Source: Hymenobacter pini
GTDB taxonomy: Bacteria > Bacteroidota > Bacteroidia > Cytophagales > Hymenobacteraceae
Direction: 5' to 3'
Length of the DNA: 64,000 nt
Assembly: GCF_020421205.1 (NCBI RefSeq)
Contig: NZ_JAIZZH010000001.1
Coordinates: 558,001-622,000 of the forward strand
The position numbers and the translations under genes are program-made. Of the stretch, positions 15,285-23,961 are shown piece by piece. The first letter of the stretch is position 1; each line of letters begins with the position of its first letter. Below the pieces are notes generated by a model that saw only the letters and a list, made by a program, of their open reading frames with translations, did no database searches and was not told the origin of the DNA.

Positions 15285-18200
15285 TTACCCCCGTTTCAGC
15301 ACTTCCCGAATCCCACTCAGGCCACCGGCAATGCTTTCCAGCTTATCCAGCATCTGTAGAAGCTGGCCGGCGCCGGAGTTGCGGAGGTTGTCGCGGAAGG
15401 TGGCTTTGATTTCCTGCCAGCGGGTTTCCTCGGCGGGGGTGAGCCAGCCGAGTAGCTCGCGCAGCTTGAGCAGGTTGGCCTCGGTGGCGCTGGTCAGGGT
15501 TTGGGCTTCGCTTTCGTAGTGGGCGGCCAGCAGGTCGGTTATTTCCTGATCGTTCATCACGGGGCGCACTTTCTCGGCCAGCTTGTTCATGTTGCGGTAG
15601 GAGCCCTGCAGCTTGAACGGCGGCTCGTTGCGGTAGGCGTCGGCCTGAGCGGCGCTGGCAATGTAGGCCGCATTCACGCGGGCCACCACGTCGCGCAGGC
15701 GCAGCAGCTTTTGCAGCACCGCCACGTACTCGTTCAGCTCCTCGGGCGAGTGGTTACCCTCCAGGCTCAGGCCGTCCTGCTGTCCGGTTTCGGCGAGGCG
15801 GATGAGGGCGGGCACGTCCTGGGGGCTTTGGGTGGCGAGGCGGCCCAGGGCGGCGTTGCTGGTGAGGGCGTTTTCGAGGTAGGAGAGGCGGAAGGCTTCC
15901 TCGGAGCCGGTGCTCAGGATGTCGCCGAGGTTGTAGATGTCGGCGCGGTTGGCCAGCATGTCGGGCAGCTGAAACACGTCGCCGCTTTCGGTGTAGGGGT
16001 TGCCTGCCATCACCACCGCCACCTTGCGGCCGCGGAAGTCGTAGGTGCGGGCGCGGCCCTCGTACACGCCCTCAATCTTGCGCTGGGCGTCGCAGAGGGA
16101 GATGAACTTCTGCAAAAACTCGGGGTTGCAGTGCTGGATGTCGTCCACGTAAATCATTACGTTGTCGCCCATCTCGAAGGCCAGGTTCAGCTTCTCCAGT
16201 TCCTGCCGCGCTCCGGCGTTGGGGGCCTGGGCGGGGTCTACGCTGGTTACGGCGTGCCCAATGGCCGGCCCGTTGATCTTCATGAAGATGAGGCCCAGGC
16301 GGTTGGCCACGTACTCCATGAGCGTAGTTTTGCCGTAGCCAGGCGGCGAGATGAGCAGGAGCAGGCCCATGAGGTCGGTGCGCTTGCCCTCACCCGCCGT
16401 CCCGATCTGCTTGGCCAGGTTGGCCCCAATCAGCGGCAGATACACTTTGTCAATCAGCTGATTGCGCACGAACGAGGTGAGCACCCGCGGGCGGAAATCT
16501 TCCAGGCGCAACTCCTGGGCGGCCCGTACCAGCAGCTGCTTCTTCAGCTCCTGAAACTGCTCGAACTGCGGCACCAGCACCCGGTCGTAGTGCAGCAGCC
16601 GGCGCCGGAAGTCGGGGAAGTTGAGGTGGTAGCTGGGGGTAGGGGCCTTCGGGTCTTGGGGGCTTGGATTTTCCGGCGTGACGATGCGCGGGTGGCTGCC
16701 CTGGAAGCCGCTGAGTGTTTCGCGCAGGGGCGTGTGCACCACTCGCGCCGAATCATACGTGCCGGTGAGCAGGAGCACCGCGCACTCGTTGCAGAAATCA
16801 GAGAGGGTAGCAGCGGCCGGGGCCTGGCGCAGGTAGGCCTGCAGCCACTGCCGGATCAGGGGCAGCTGGGCCGCGGGTTGGTCCTGCAGGCCCGTCACCG
16901 ACTGCTGGAACAGCTCCGTGGCCTGGCGCTCCTGTAGCTGCTTCTGGAACTGCTGGTACAGCTCGGCGGCTTCGGCGGCAATGATGAAGGTGCCCGTGTG
17001 GGTCAGCTCGTGGAAGAGGTAGTCGCCGGCTTCCGCTACCTGGCCTAGGGTGAAGAGGCCAGTTTGCTGGGCAAAGGTGTCCACGGCGGCTTGCAGCTCA
17101 GTTTTCAGCTCGTCGAACTCCTGCGAATCGGGGAATACCTGCAGCAGCACCCCGATGCCCTGCAGTTGCCGCTCCCAGTGGGCGCGCTGGTCGGGGTCGG
17201 CGAAGCGCAGCCAGTAGAGGGCCGCGGCGGCGCGGGTGTCGGCGGGGTAGCGGAGCAGGTCGGCGGTGCGGGTGAGGCGCACCAGGGCCGTGAGCAGCAG
17301 GGCCGCGTCGTGGTCGTGCACGCCTTTGAGGTAGCCTTCCTGGTAGCGCGCGGCCATAAACTGCTGCACGTAGGCCAGTAGCTCGGCGGCGCTGAGGTGG
17401 CCTAGCTCCGTTACGGACAGCACGGCGGGGCGGCCGGCTTCCGCGTCGGCGGGCGCGGGGTGCTGGGCCGCCTGCAGAATGCGCCAAGCCAGAAACTCGG
17501 CCCGGTACACGTCCTGGTTTTCCGACACCACGGTTTGCTCCCACACGGGCCTAGCCGCCAGCAGGGCGGGGTCGGTTATCTTCTGGAAGAAATTGGTGCC
17601 GGTGAGGTGGTAATGCAGGGCATCGTCGCGCAGCACCACGGTCAGCTCCAGGGGCTGGGTATTGACGGTGAAGGCGTGGGGGCCGAACTTGAGGGTCTGG
17701 CCGCCGTCGGCGAACAGGTCGGCCCGGTCGCGGAGCTGGCGCACGGCGTCTTCGCGCAGAGTTTTGAGGCGGCTCAGCACGTCGTCGGCCTTCACCGAGT
17801 CGCCGAGGCCTAGCAACTCCTGAGCGGTCTGGCGCACCTTCTCTACCATCACGTCGGCGGCAAAGTACCCGTTGATATCCGCCACCGATTCCAGGCGGGC
17901 GAGGCGGCTCTGCACCGCTTTCAGCAGCCGCTCGGCGCTTTGCAGCAAGGCCGTAGCGCGCTGGTTGCGGGCCGCTACCAGGGCCGTCTTCTTTGATTCG
18001 AAGGCTTCTACCACCTGCTCGCGCCGGGTGGTGAGCTGCTCGATAAACTGGTCGAAGTCGGGAAACTTGCCTTCCAGCTCCTCCAGCTGCACCATGAGCT
18101 TGGTTTGGTACTCGTCGCACTTGGCGGGGGTGTCGGCCAGGTCGAGGTAGTTGGTGAGGGCCTGTTCCAGCAGCTTGAGCTGGGCGGTAAACTCGGCCTG

Positions 18201-20213
18201 GGCCTCGGTGCCGGCCAGGGCCTGCCGCCGCCGCTTCAGCGCCGCCCGGATCTGGTTGAAGCGGGCATACACCGTCGAGATGTTGTCGATGATGGCCGTG
18301 GTCTGGGTCGGGTCGGGGATGGGCAGGTTGCTCACTACCTCAATCAGCAGCTCCAGCTCCTGGGCCACGGCGGCCGATTCCTGCTCGCGCTGGTCGGCCT
18401 CCACGGTTTTCTGCACCTGTTCCACGCCGTCAGCAATGGCCTGCACGCGCTGGGCGTAGGGCAAGAGAGCATCGGCTTTCAGCAGGAAATCCACGGTTTG
18501 GGTGGCTACTTCCTTGCTGAGGGCTTCCAGGTCGTTGGCGTGCTTTTCCACGGCCGGCAGCTCCACGTAGCGCACCTCCTTCAGGAAAATGACCTCGCCC
18601 CGCACCCCGCGCAGCTCACCCAGCAGCTGCACAAACTCCGTGACGGTATCGGGCGCCGAGCGGCGGATGCGGCCCACCAGCTCGTCGGCCCTCTGGAAAA
18701 CAGTTTGGGTTTGCTGGGCGGTGTTTTTGCGGATGCTCTGCACCTTCTCAAACTCCTCCACGGCGGCCGTGGCCGTCTGGCGGATTTCGCCCAGGGGCTC
18801 GGCCAGGGCCTGGGCGGCGGGCTCACGCAGCCAGTGGTAGGCGTCGGTGAGGGCGGTGGTCTGGCGGATCAGGTCGAGGTAGAGGCCAGCGTAGGAGTCG
18901 TCCTTGCTGGTCAGGGTCAGGACCTCCTGCACCTCGCTCATGGCCCGCACAATCTCCTTGTTGCCCAGCTTGTAGAGGTAGGAATCGGAGGTGACGGGTA
19001 GCTCGAAATCCGGGGCCGTGTAGGGCGTCTGCCAGATCTGCACGGCGTGGTGCTTTTTAGGTTCGTCGTCGGCCCGGAAGTAGCACAGCTCCCCGTTCTC
19101 AAACAGGGCGTAGCCGTGGCACACAATGGGGTTGTCGACGCGCTGGGCAATGCGGTTATAGCTCAGCAGCAGGTAGGTGCCCTGGTCCTTGTTGTAGAAC
19201 ACGTACAGGAAATCCTCCCCGTTCGGCGACACCACGCGCTTTTCAAACAGCATCTCCCGCAGCCCGTTGTCGAACAGCTTGTTGTCGCCGGTTTGCAGGT
19301 AGAAGCCGTGCGGGAAAATCAGGCCCTGCCCGTCGGGCAGCAGCACGCAGGCATCAGCCAGAGCATCGAGGCGCTGGGCGGTTTTGAGCTTGAAGTTGAA
19401 AATGAAGTAGCGGTACTGCTGCTCCTGGTAGGGCCGGATTTTGAGCAGAATCAGGTTGCCCACCACCGCAAAGTAAATTTCCGAGTCGTCCAGGGTCTGA
19501 TCCTTGTCGTCCACCGGCTCACTCAGAATGCCCTGTCCGGTGCTGGTGTTGTCCTCGACTTTGATGGTCAAGTCACCGCCGATGGTTTCCACGAACACCT
19601 TGTCCTCGATGCTGATGTGCGGGTGCTTGCCGCCGCGCTGCATGTCACGGGTGGCGCGCTTCCACTGAAACTCGTGCTGAGGCGGGAAGGTGTACTCGTG
19701 GTCGGAGCGGTTGTCGAGGTAGGTGAGCGTATCTCCCTGCAGGAGCCATTTGAACGTCTTCACATCCGAGGCGCTCTTGCCCACCCGAAATACCATGAAC
19801 AGGTGGGTGCCCAGCACCGCAAACTTCACGAATTGGGTGTTCTTGTAGTAGCGGTACAGGTTGCGAAACTCCTCCAGAAACTGCGGGTTCTGCAGCAACT
19901 CCAGCCCCAGCGGCCGGAAGTCGTGCTCCGTATACTCGTACACCCCAAACACGTCGGCCAAATCCGGCTCCGCCTTCAGCCCCAAGGTTACGTTGTAGCC
20001 GAAAATAAACCGCTGCCCCACCGGCACCATGTCCCAGGGCACGCAGTTGTTTTCCGTGGTAATGCGGCCGGTGCCAATCAGGCGCGTATCCACGGCCCCG
20101 AACACCTGCTTGCGCTCCGCATTCAGCTTATCCAGCCGCTGACGCAGGTCGGTGCTGCTCTTGAGCAGGCGGTTGCGCAGGATTTCGTAGGTGCCGGTTT
20201 CGAGTTGTTCCAT
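15285..20213 (-). CDS. DUF3686-type giant AAA ATPase (DNA repair ATPase-like)
   Basis: A 1642-residue cytoplasmic protein of the DUF3686 family often labelled DNA repair ATPase. The N-terminal 430 residues are a beta-rich region with repeated short blades. Residues about 430-900 are predicted coiled coil, rich in Glu, Gln and Ala. The C-terminal AAA module has a P-loop SPPGYGKTTLMEYVANRLG (Walker A at about 1292-1297), Walker B VMIYVDDIQHC (about 1352) and sensor-1 VAVVMAGNPYT. Homologs in other bacteria sit beside flotillin, PspA, OB-fold and YbjN genes, as here, which suggests a membrane-stress machine; the DNA repair label is not supported by anything visible. The start abuts the DUF559 element: seven bases separate ATG from the inverted repeat. 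Confidence 0.9.
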   Translation of the reverse strand: MEQLETGTYEILRNRLLKSSTDLRQRLDKLNAERKQVFGAVDTRLIGTGRITTENNCVPWDMVPVGQRFIFGYNVTLGLKAEPDLADVFGVYEYTEHDFRPLGLELLQNPQFLEEFRNLYRYYKNTQFVKFAVLGTHLFMVFRVGKSASDVKTFKWLLQGDTLTYLDNRSDHEYTFPPQHEFQWKRATRDMQRGGKHPHISIEDKVFVETIGGDLTIKVEDNTSTGQGILSEPVDDKDQTLDDSEIYFAVVGNLILLKIRPYQEQQYRYFIFNFKLKTAQRLDALADACVLLPDGQGLIFPHGFYLQTGDNKLFDNGLREMLFEKRVVSPNGEDFLYVFYNKDQGTYLLLSYNRIAQRVDNPIVCHGYALFENGELCYFRADDEPKKHHAVQIWQTPYTAPDFELPVTSDSYLYKLGNKEIVRAMSEVQEVLTLTSKDDSYAGLYLDLIRQTTALTDAYHWLREPAAQALAEPLGEIRQTATAAVEEFEKVQSIRKNTAQQTQTVFQRADELVGRIRRSAPDTVTEFVQLLGELRGVRGEVIFLKEVRYVELPAVEKHANDLEALSKEVATQTVDFLLKADALLPYAQRVQAIADGVEQVQKTVEADQREQESAAVAQELELLIEVVSNLPIPDPTQTTAIIDNISTVYARFNQIRAALKRRRQALAGTEAQAEFTAQLKLLEQALTNYLDLADTPAKCDEYQTKLMVQLEELEGKFPDFDQFIEQLTTRREQVVEAFESKKTALVAARNQRATALLQSAERLLKAVQSRLARLESVADINGYFAADVMVEKVRQTAQELLGLGDSVKADDVLSRLKTLREDAVRQLRDRADLFADGGQTLKFGPHAFTVNTQPLELTVVLRDDALHYHLTGTNFFQKITDPALLAARPVWEQTVVSENQDVYRAEFLAWRILQAAQHPAPADAEAGRPAVLSVTELGHLSAAELLAYVQQFMAARYQEGYLKGVHDHDAALLLTALVRLTRTADLLRYPADTRAAAALYWLRFADPDQRAHWERQLQGIGVLLQVFPDSQEFDELKTELQAAVDTFAQQTGLFTLGQVAEAGDYLFHELTHTGTFIIAAEAAELYQQFQKQLQERQATELFQQSVTGLQDQPAAQLPLIRQWLQAYLRQAPAAATLSDFCNECAVLLLTGTYDSARVVHTPLRETLSGFQGSHPRIVTPENPSPQDPKAPTPSYHLNFPDFRRRLLHYDRVLVPQFEQFQELKKQLLVRAAQELRLEDFRPRVLTSFVRNQLIDKVYLPLIGANLAKQIGTAGEGKRTDLMGLLLLISPPGYGKTTLMEYVANRLGLIFMKINGPAIGHAVTSVDPAQAPNAGARQELEKLNLAFEMGDNVMIYVDDIQHCNPEFLQKFISLCDAQRKIEGVYEGRARTYDFRGRKVAVVMAGNPYTESGDVFQLPDMLANRADIYNLGDILSTGSEEAFRLSYLENALTSNAALGRLATQSPQDVPALIRLAETGQQDGLSLEGNHSPEELNEYVAVLQKLLRLRDVVARVNAAYIASAAQADAYRNEPPFKLQGSYRNMNKLAEKVRPVMNDQEITDLLAAHYESEAQTLTSATEANLLKLRELLGWLTPAEETRWQEIKATFRDNLRNSGAGQLLQMLDKLESIAGGLSGIREVLKRG

Positions 20214-20220
20214 GGGTGGG

Positions 20221-20266
20221 ACCCCACCCCCCGGCCCCCTCCCCTCCGGGAGAGGGGGAGCCTGAC
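20221..20266 (+). repeat. GC-rich repeat, left copy
   Basis: 46 bp with an internal palindrome around CTCCGGGAG. It matches 20719-20764 in the same orientation with about four changes, and the first 42 bases match 20855-20896 perfectly in inverse orientation. Confidence 0.92.
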
Positions 20267-20306
20267 GTTAGGTGGTTGTTTTTAGATTCGTGATAAGCTG
20301 AGGCAG

Positions 20307-20693
20307 CTATCCTTGTTGAGTTGGGAGGAGCGTCTTCAGGTGCTCGGTAATGGTTTGTATAACCTGCGGCGTGTTGTATAACACGTCTTTGTTCGGGAAG
20401 CGCAGGACCAGAAAGCCGGCTTCCTGCAGGTTGTGGGTACGGCTGCCATCGTACTCCACTTGACCCGCTTCATCGTGAATGCTGCCATCAACTTCAATAA
20501 TTAGCCAAGCTGGCAGGCACACAAAGTCAACAATGAACTGCTGAATGGCGTGCTGACGGCGAAACTGCACGCCCAGCTTGTGGTCGCGCAGTTCTTGCCA
20601 CAGATGTTTTTCAGCCAGAGTAGGATTCTTGCGGTTAGCCCGCGCATACGCCTTCAAGCTCCTGACCCACCGCTTAGCGTCCGTGGTGTACAT
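20307..20693 (-). CDS. DUF559 endonuclease-like protein (Vsr/PD-(D/E)XK fold)
   Basis: A 128-residue protein of the DUF559 family, related to very-short-patch repair endonuclease. Typical blocks are NPTLAEKHLWQELRDHKLGV (about 23-42), QFRRQHAIQQFIVDFVCL (Asp in DFVC), LIIEVDGSIHDE (catalytic Glu/Asp) and RFPNKDVLYN. The start at 20693 is chosen because MYTTDAKRW is where the family begins. A frame starting at 20804 would add 37 residues translated from the repeat (PPLPEGRGLGRG), which is probably leader. The Vsr fold cuts DNA at mismatches; DUF559 members are uncharacterised. It is enclosed by inverted repeats, so it may act on them. Confidence 0.88.
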   Translation of the reverse strand: MYTTDAKRWVRSLKAYARANRKNPTLAEKHLWQELRDHKLGVQFRRQHAIQQFIVDFVCLPAWLIIEVDGSIHDEAGQVEYDGSRTHNLQEAGFLVLRFPNKDVLYNTPQVIQTITEHLKTLLPTQQG

Positions 20694-20718
20694 GCGATAA
20701 GACTCGTTCACTTCCGAG

Positions 20719-20764
20719 ACCCCACGCCCCAGCCCCCTCCCCTCCGGGAGGGGGGGAGCCTGAC
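20719..20764 (+). repeat. GC-rich repeat, internal copy
   Basis: It lies just upstream of the DUF559 start (minus strand). It is in the same orientation as the left copy and differs from it by about four bases; it would be transcribed in the DUF559 mRNA leader, where it can fold on the CTCCGGGAG core. Confidence 0.9.
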
Positions 20765-20854
20765 GATTATCGTCTGAGCTTTCCGAATTATAGTATGGAC
20801 TCATAAATCATTATTCATGAGGAATAATTGAAAAACAATCCTCTGCGCCACCGT

Positions 20855-20896
20855 GGCTCCCCCTCTCCCGGAGGGGAGGGGGCCGGGGGGTGGGGT
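20855..20896 (-). repeat. GC-rich repeat, right inverted copy
   Basis: A 42-bp perfect inverse match to 20221-20262. Its last base is the first base of the flotillin stop triplet (20896-20898), so the repeat and gene overlap by one base. Confidence 0.92.
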
Positions 20897-23064
20897 TACT
20901 TCAACTCCAGCGTCCCTACCTTCTTGTCACCAATGCCCATTACCTGTGCCGTACTCGCCAGTTGCGTGATGGTGGCGCGGGTGGCGTCGTCGCCGGCTTG
21001 GTTCATCATCTTCAGGAGCAGGGCTGAGACGCTCAGATTCTTCAGGTCGTCGGAGCTGAGGCCGAACTGATCCACGAAGCGGCGCAGGTTGGTTTTGAAG
21101 TCGCCGCCGCCGTCAGGGCTGAAGAAGGCGTCTTTCACGGTGCCCAGCACTTCGGAGTTGTGCACGGCGCGGTCCACCATTTTGCCTTTGGTGATGGAGC
21201 CGATGATCTGGTCGAAGAACATGGTTTCCCCACCCACAATGTCGATTTTGGCCGCTTTGAGGGCCTCGCCGATAACGTCGGCCTGGCTGGCGGCAATGTC
21301 CTTCTGGATGTTGATCTGGGCCAGCTCCACCGACTTTTCCTTGTCGAGGCGCAGCTTGAACTCCTCGTGGTCTTTGCCCACCCCGTCGAGCTTTTTCATG
21401 GCGTCGGCCTTGGCTTCGATGCCCTTGGCTTCCACCGCGAATTTCTGCTCCGACACGGCGGCTTCGGCCAGGCCCTTCTTCTGGTCGGCGTCGGCTTTGG
21501 CCTGGATGATGTCGGCGTCGGCGAGGCCTTTTTCCCGGTTGATTTTAGCGGCTACCAGGCCCAGCTTCTCGTCGGCTTCGGCCTGGGCCCCGGCTTTGGC
21601 CTGAATGGCCTGGGCCTCGGCGGCGGCGGTCAGCTGAAGCACGTTGGCCTGAGTTTCGCCCTCTTTCTGACGGGCCGTGGCCTTGGCCTGCATCACCTGG
21701 GCTTCGGCCAGCCCGACGGCAGTGGCTTTGCTGGCTTCGGCTTCGGCCAGGGTCCGGATGGCCTGGGCTTTGAATTCGGCCGAGGCTTTTTCGGCTTCGG
21801 CATCAATCAGGGCCTGCTTAGCGCGGAACTCGGCGGCTTGGCGCTCCATGTCGGCGTTGCTCACCAGGGTTACGGTGGCGGCTTCGGCCTGCTGCTTGGC
21901 GGCGGTGAGGGCCACCAGCTTTTCCCGCTCGGCCTGGGCTTGGGCGCGGGTATCTTTGATGCGTTCCTCTTCCTGTACGGTGGCTTTTTCCACTACCACC
22001 CGCTCCCGGATGATGGTCTGGATGTTCTTGCGCTCCTCTTCCAGGGCCTTTTCCTTCTCAATTTGGGCCAGGGCCACAATCCGCTCCCGCTCGTTGGCCT
22101 CCAGAGCTTTGGCTTGAGCTACCCGCTCAGTTTCCACGGCGTCGGTGCGCTGCTTGTTGCGCTCGGCTACCAGCACCTGCCGGTCCCGGTTTTGCTCGGC
22201 AATGCGCACTTCTTCCTCGGTGGCAATGCGGGCTTTTTCCGATTTCAGCCGCTCCTCCTGCTGCACTTTTTCAGCTTCGGCCATTTCGCGGGCCTTGATG
22301 TTGGCTACTTCGCGCTTCTGCTTTTCCTGGTTTTCAATCAGCTGCTTTTCCAGCTGCAGAATGGTTTCCTGGGCCTCAACATCCTGCTTCTTGATGGTTT
22401 TCTGCTGCTCGCGCTGGATGGAGTTGGCCTGAATTTTCTGCTCCGAGGTCAGGGCAATGATTTTCTTGATACCCTCGGCGTCCAGAATGTTATCCTGATT
22501 CAGCGCGGCCAACGGGGTTTGCTCCAGGTAGTCAATGGCGCAGTCGTCGAGCACATAGCCGTTGAGGTCGGTGCCGATGATGCGCAGGATTTCCTGCTTG
22601 AACTGCTCGCGGGAGTTGTACAGCTCAATGAAGTCGAAGTGCTTGCCCACGGTTTTGAGGGCTTCGGAGAACTTGGCGTCGAAGAGGTTTTCCAGGGCCG
22701 CCGGGTCGGAGGCGCGGTGCGCCCCGATGCTCTGGGCCACGTTCAGCACGTCGTCGTGGGTTTTGTTGACGCGCACAAAGAAGTTCACCTTCACATCAGC
22801 CCGCATGTTGTCTTTGCACACTAGGCCCTCGGAGCCGGCCCGGGCAATGACGATGGTTTTCAGCTTGATATCCATCACCTCCAGCTTGTGCAGCACGGGT
22901 ACCACAAAAATGCCGCTGAATGATACTTGGGTGTCGCCCATACCGGTGCGTACCAGGGCCTCGCCCTGCACGGCTTTCTGATACATGCGCGCCACGATGG
23001 CAATAAAACCTAGTAACAGGACGGCGACGATGACAATCACCACCAGGGAAAGTTGTTCTAACAT
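20896..23064 (-). CDS. yqiK: Flotillin family protein (YqiK-like, extended)
   Basis: A 722-residue SPFH/flotillin protein. Residues about 6-26 form one membrane helix, the SPFH domain runs to about 190 (VRTGMGDTQVSFSGIFVVPV, then VKVNFFVRVNKTHDD), and a very long Ala/Glu/Lys coiled coil with repeated AEAxA units covers about 200-590. The C-terminal 120 residues are a globular tail. Usual YqiK is about 550 residues, so this one has a longer coiled coil. Flotillins scaffold membrane microdomains. The ATG at 23064 is chosen; a TTG 27 bp upstream adds only MILLLLLTS. Its partners here, the OB-fold protein and PspA upstream, are the usual ones. Confidence 0.93.
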   Translation of the reverse strand: MLEQLSLVVIVIVAVLLLGFIAIVARMYQKAVQGEALVRTGMGDTQVSFSGIFVVPVLHKLEVMDIKLKTIVIARAGSEGLVCKDNMRADVKVNFFVRVNKTHDDVLNVAQSIGAHRASDPAALENLFDAKFSEALKTVGKHFDFIELYNSREQFKQEILRIIGTDLNGYVLDDCAIDYLEQTPLAALNQDNILDAEGIKKIIALTSEQKIQANSIQREQQKTIKKQDVEAQETILQLEKQLIENQEKQKREVANIKAREMAEAEKVQQEERLKSEKARIATEEEVRIAEQNRDRQVLVAERNKQRTDAVETERVAQAKALEANERERIVALAQIEKEKALEEERKNIQTIIRERVVVEKATVQEEERIKDTRAQAQAEREKLVALTAAKQQAEAATVTLVSNADMERQAAEFRAKQALIDAEAEKASAEFKAQAIRTLAEAEASKATAVGLAEAQVMQAKATARQKEGETQANVLQLTAAAEAQAIQAKAGAQAEADEKLGLVAAKINREKGLADADIIQAKADADQKKGLAEAAVSEQKFAVEAKGIEAKADAMKKLDGVGKDHEEFKLRLDKEKSVELAQINIQKDIAASQADVIGEALKAAKIDIVGGETMFFDQIIGSITKGKMVDRAVHNSEVLGTVKDAFFSPDGGGDFKTNLRRFVDQFGLSSDDLKNLSVSALLLKMMNQAGDDATRATITQLASTAQVMGIGDKKVGTLELK

Positions 23065-23228
23065 GGATGTAAGGAGTAGGAGTAGAATCAAGAGAGTGAA
23101 ATGCGGAATTAGGCCTGCTGAACGAAGCGGCTACTTCGCCGGCAACCAAGCGCAAAGGAAGTGAAAGGGAGAAGTAACTGGTTGAGCTGCGCGAAAAAAC
23201 TGTTCAGCTGGCCCTGCGCTGCTGCGTG

Positions 23229-23888
23229 CTACGGAGCGTCGTAGGACTCAATCAGGTAGCAGCGGCGGGCGGGGTCATAATCAATAATCAGCGCCGTGTC
23301 GCCTTTGCGCAGTTCGGCGGTGGGGGAGGCTGCGTGCACATTCAGCACCAGCGGGGCCCCGTGCAGAACCGGCACTGAAGCTTGGCCCAGGCGGTAAGCC
23401 GTAGTGGGTAGCAGCACCGTGCATACTTTGCCCAGCGGCTTGGCTCCGGTGTCATGGTCCCGTTGCATAGCGGCAAACAGACGCACGAAAGGCAGCGTGA
23501 GCACCTTGGCCAGCAGCAGACTGCCGATAAACAGTGGCACCAGAAAGCCAAGCCCCAGCAGCCAGGAGGTGTTACCGGAATAGTAGTTGAGCAGGATACT
23601 GCCCACCCAGAGGGGTAGGGCCACAAAGCTTACAAACACCATCAGGGGCACCCGGCCCAGGTTGAAGAATGCCAGGGCGTGGTTCAGCCAGCTCACGCCC
23701 ATGCTGGCCGCGTCGGGGGCGGCGTGGGTGTCATGGGCCAGGTCGAAGTCGTGGTCCGTACTGAGGTCCACCGTCTTGAAATCGAGCAGACCCAAAATAA
23801 CGGTCAGCCAATACAGCAGCACAAACACCAACAGCGTGGTGGGCAGCAGACTGGGAGGTGAAACCGCCGCGTGTAGAAGTTCGGTCAT
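23229..23888 (-). CDS. yqiJ: OB-fold membrane protein (YqiJ/NfeD-like)
   Basis: A 219-residue membrane protein with hydrophobic helices at about 15-37, 80-103 and 108-130, and a soluble C-terminal beta-rich domain (about 150-215) ending in a GDTALIIDYDPARRCYLIE strand pair. This is the plan of YqiJ/OB-fold NfeD-like proteins, which pair with flotillins in an operon and probably help them organise in the membrane. His/Asp-rich residues 45-56 (DHDFDLAHDTH) form a short loop that could bind metal; that is only a guess. It is followed by flotillin after 164 bp. Confidence 0.85.
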   Translation of the reverse strand: MTELLHAAVSPPSLLPTTLLVFVLLYWLTVILGLLDFKTVDLSTDHDFDLAHDTHAAPDAASMGVSWLNHALAFFNLGRVPLMVFVSFVALPLWVGSILLNYYSGNTSWLLGLGFLVPLFIGSLLLAKVLTLPFVRLFAAMQRDHDTGAKPLGKVCTVLLPTTAYRLGQASVPVLHGAPLVLNVHAASPTAELRKGDTALIIDYDPARRCYLIESYDAP

Positions 23889-23961
23889 AGGCAGATCAGG
23901 CAGGAATAAGAGTAGTAAATAGGGTGCCAGCGCCGAACGAGAATGGAATATAGTGGTATGG

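Larger units (their letters stand above)
20221..20896. mobile_element. Candidate DUF559 element with 42-bp perfect inverted repeats
   Basis: A 676-bp unit bounded by ACCCCACCCCCCGGCCCCCT... at 20221-20262 and its exact reverse complement at 20855-20896 (42 of 42 bases). A third copy, in direct orientation to the left end and with about four mismatches, lies at 20719-20764. The unit encodes one protein, a DUF559 nuclease. It fills the flotillin-ATPase gap with no slack: the right repeat touches the flotillin stop codon and the left one ends 7 bp from the ATPase ATG. I see no clear target-site duplication. Mobility is inferred from structure. Confidence 0.6.

Noticed and set aside
15501..16937. 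Plus-strand frame of 478 codons opposite the giant ATPase
   Set aside because: Low-complexity Gly/Val/His-rich translation without any domain; the opposite strand has a complete AAA module.
15285..20213. SMC/RecN-type DNA repair ATPase
   Set aside because: A long coiled coil is present, but the nucleotide-binding part is an AAA module at the C terminus, not a split ABC head.
21160..22824. Plus-strand frame of 554 codons opposite flotillin
   Set aside because: Gly/Leu/Phe-rich complement of the Ala/Glu/Lys coiled coil; typical antisense shadow.
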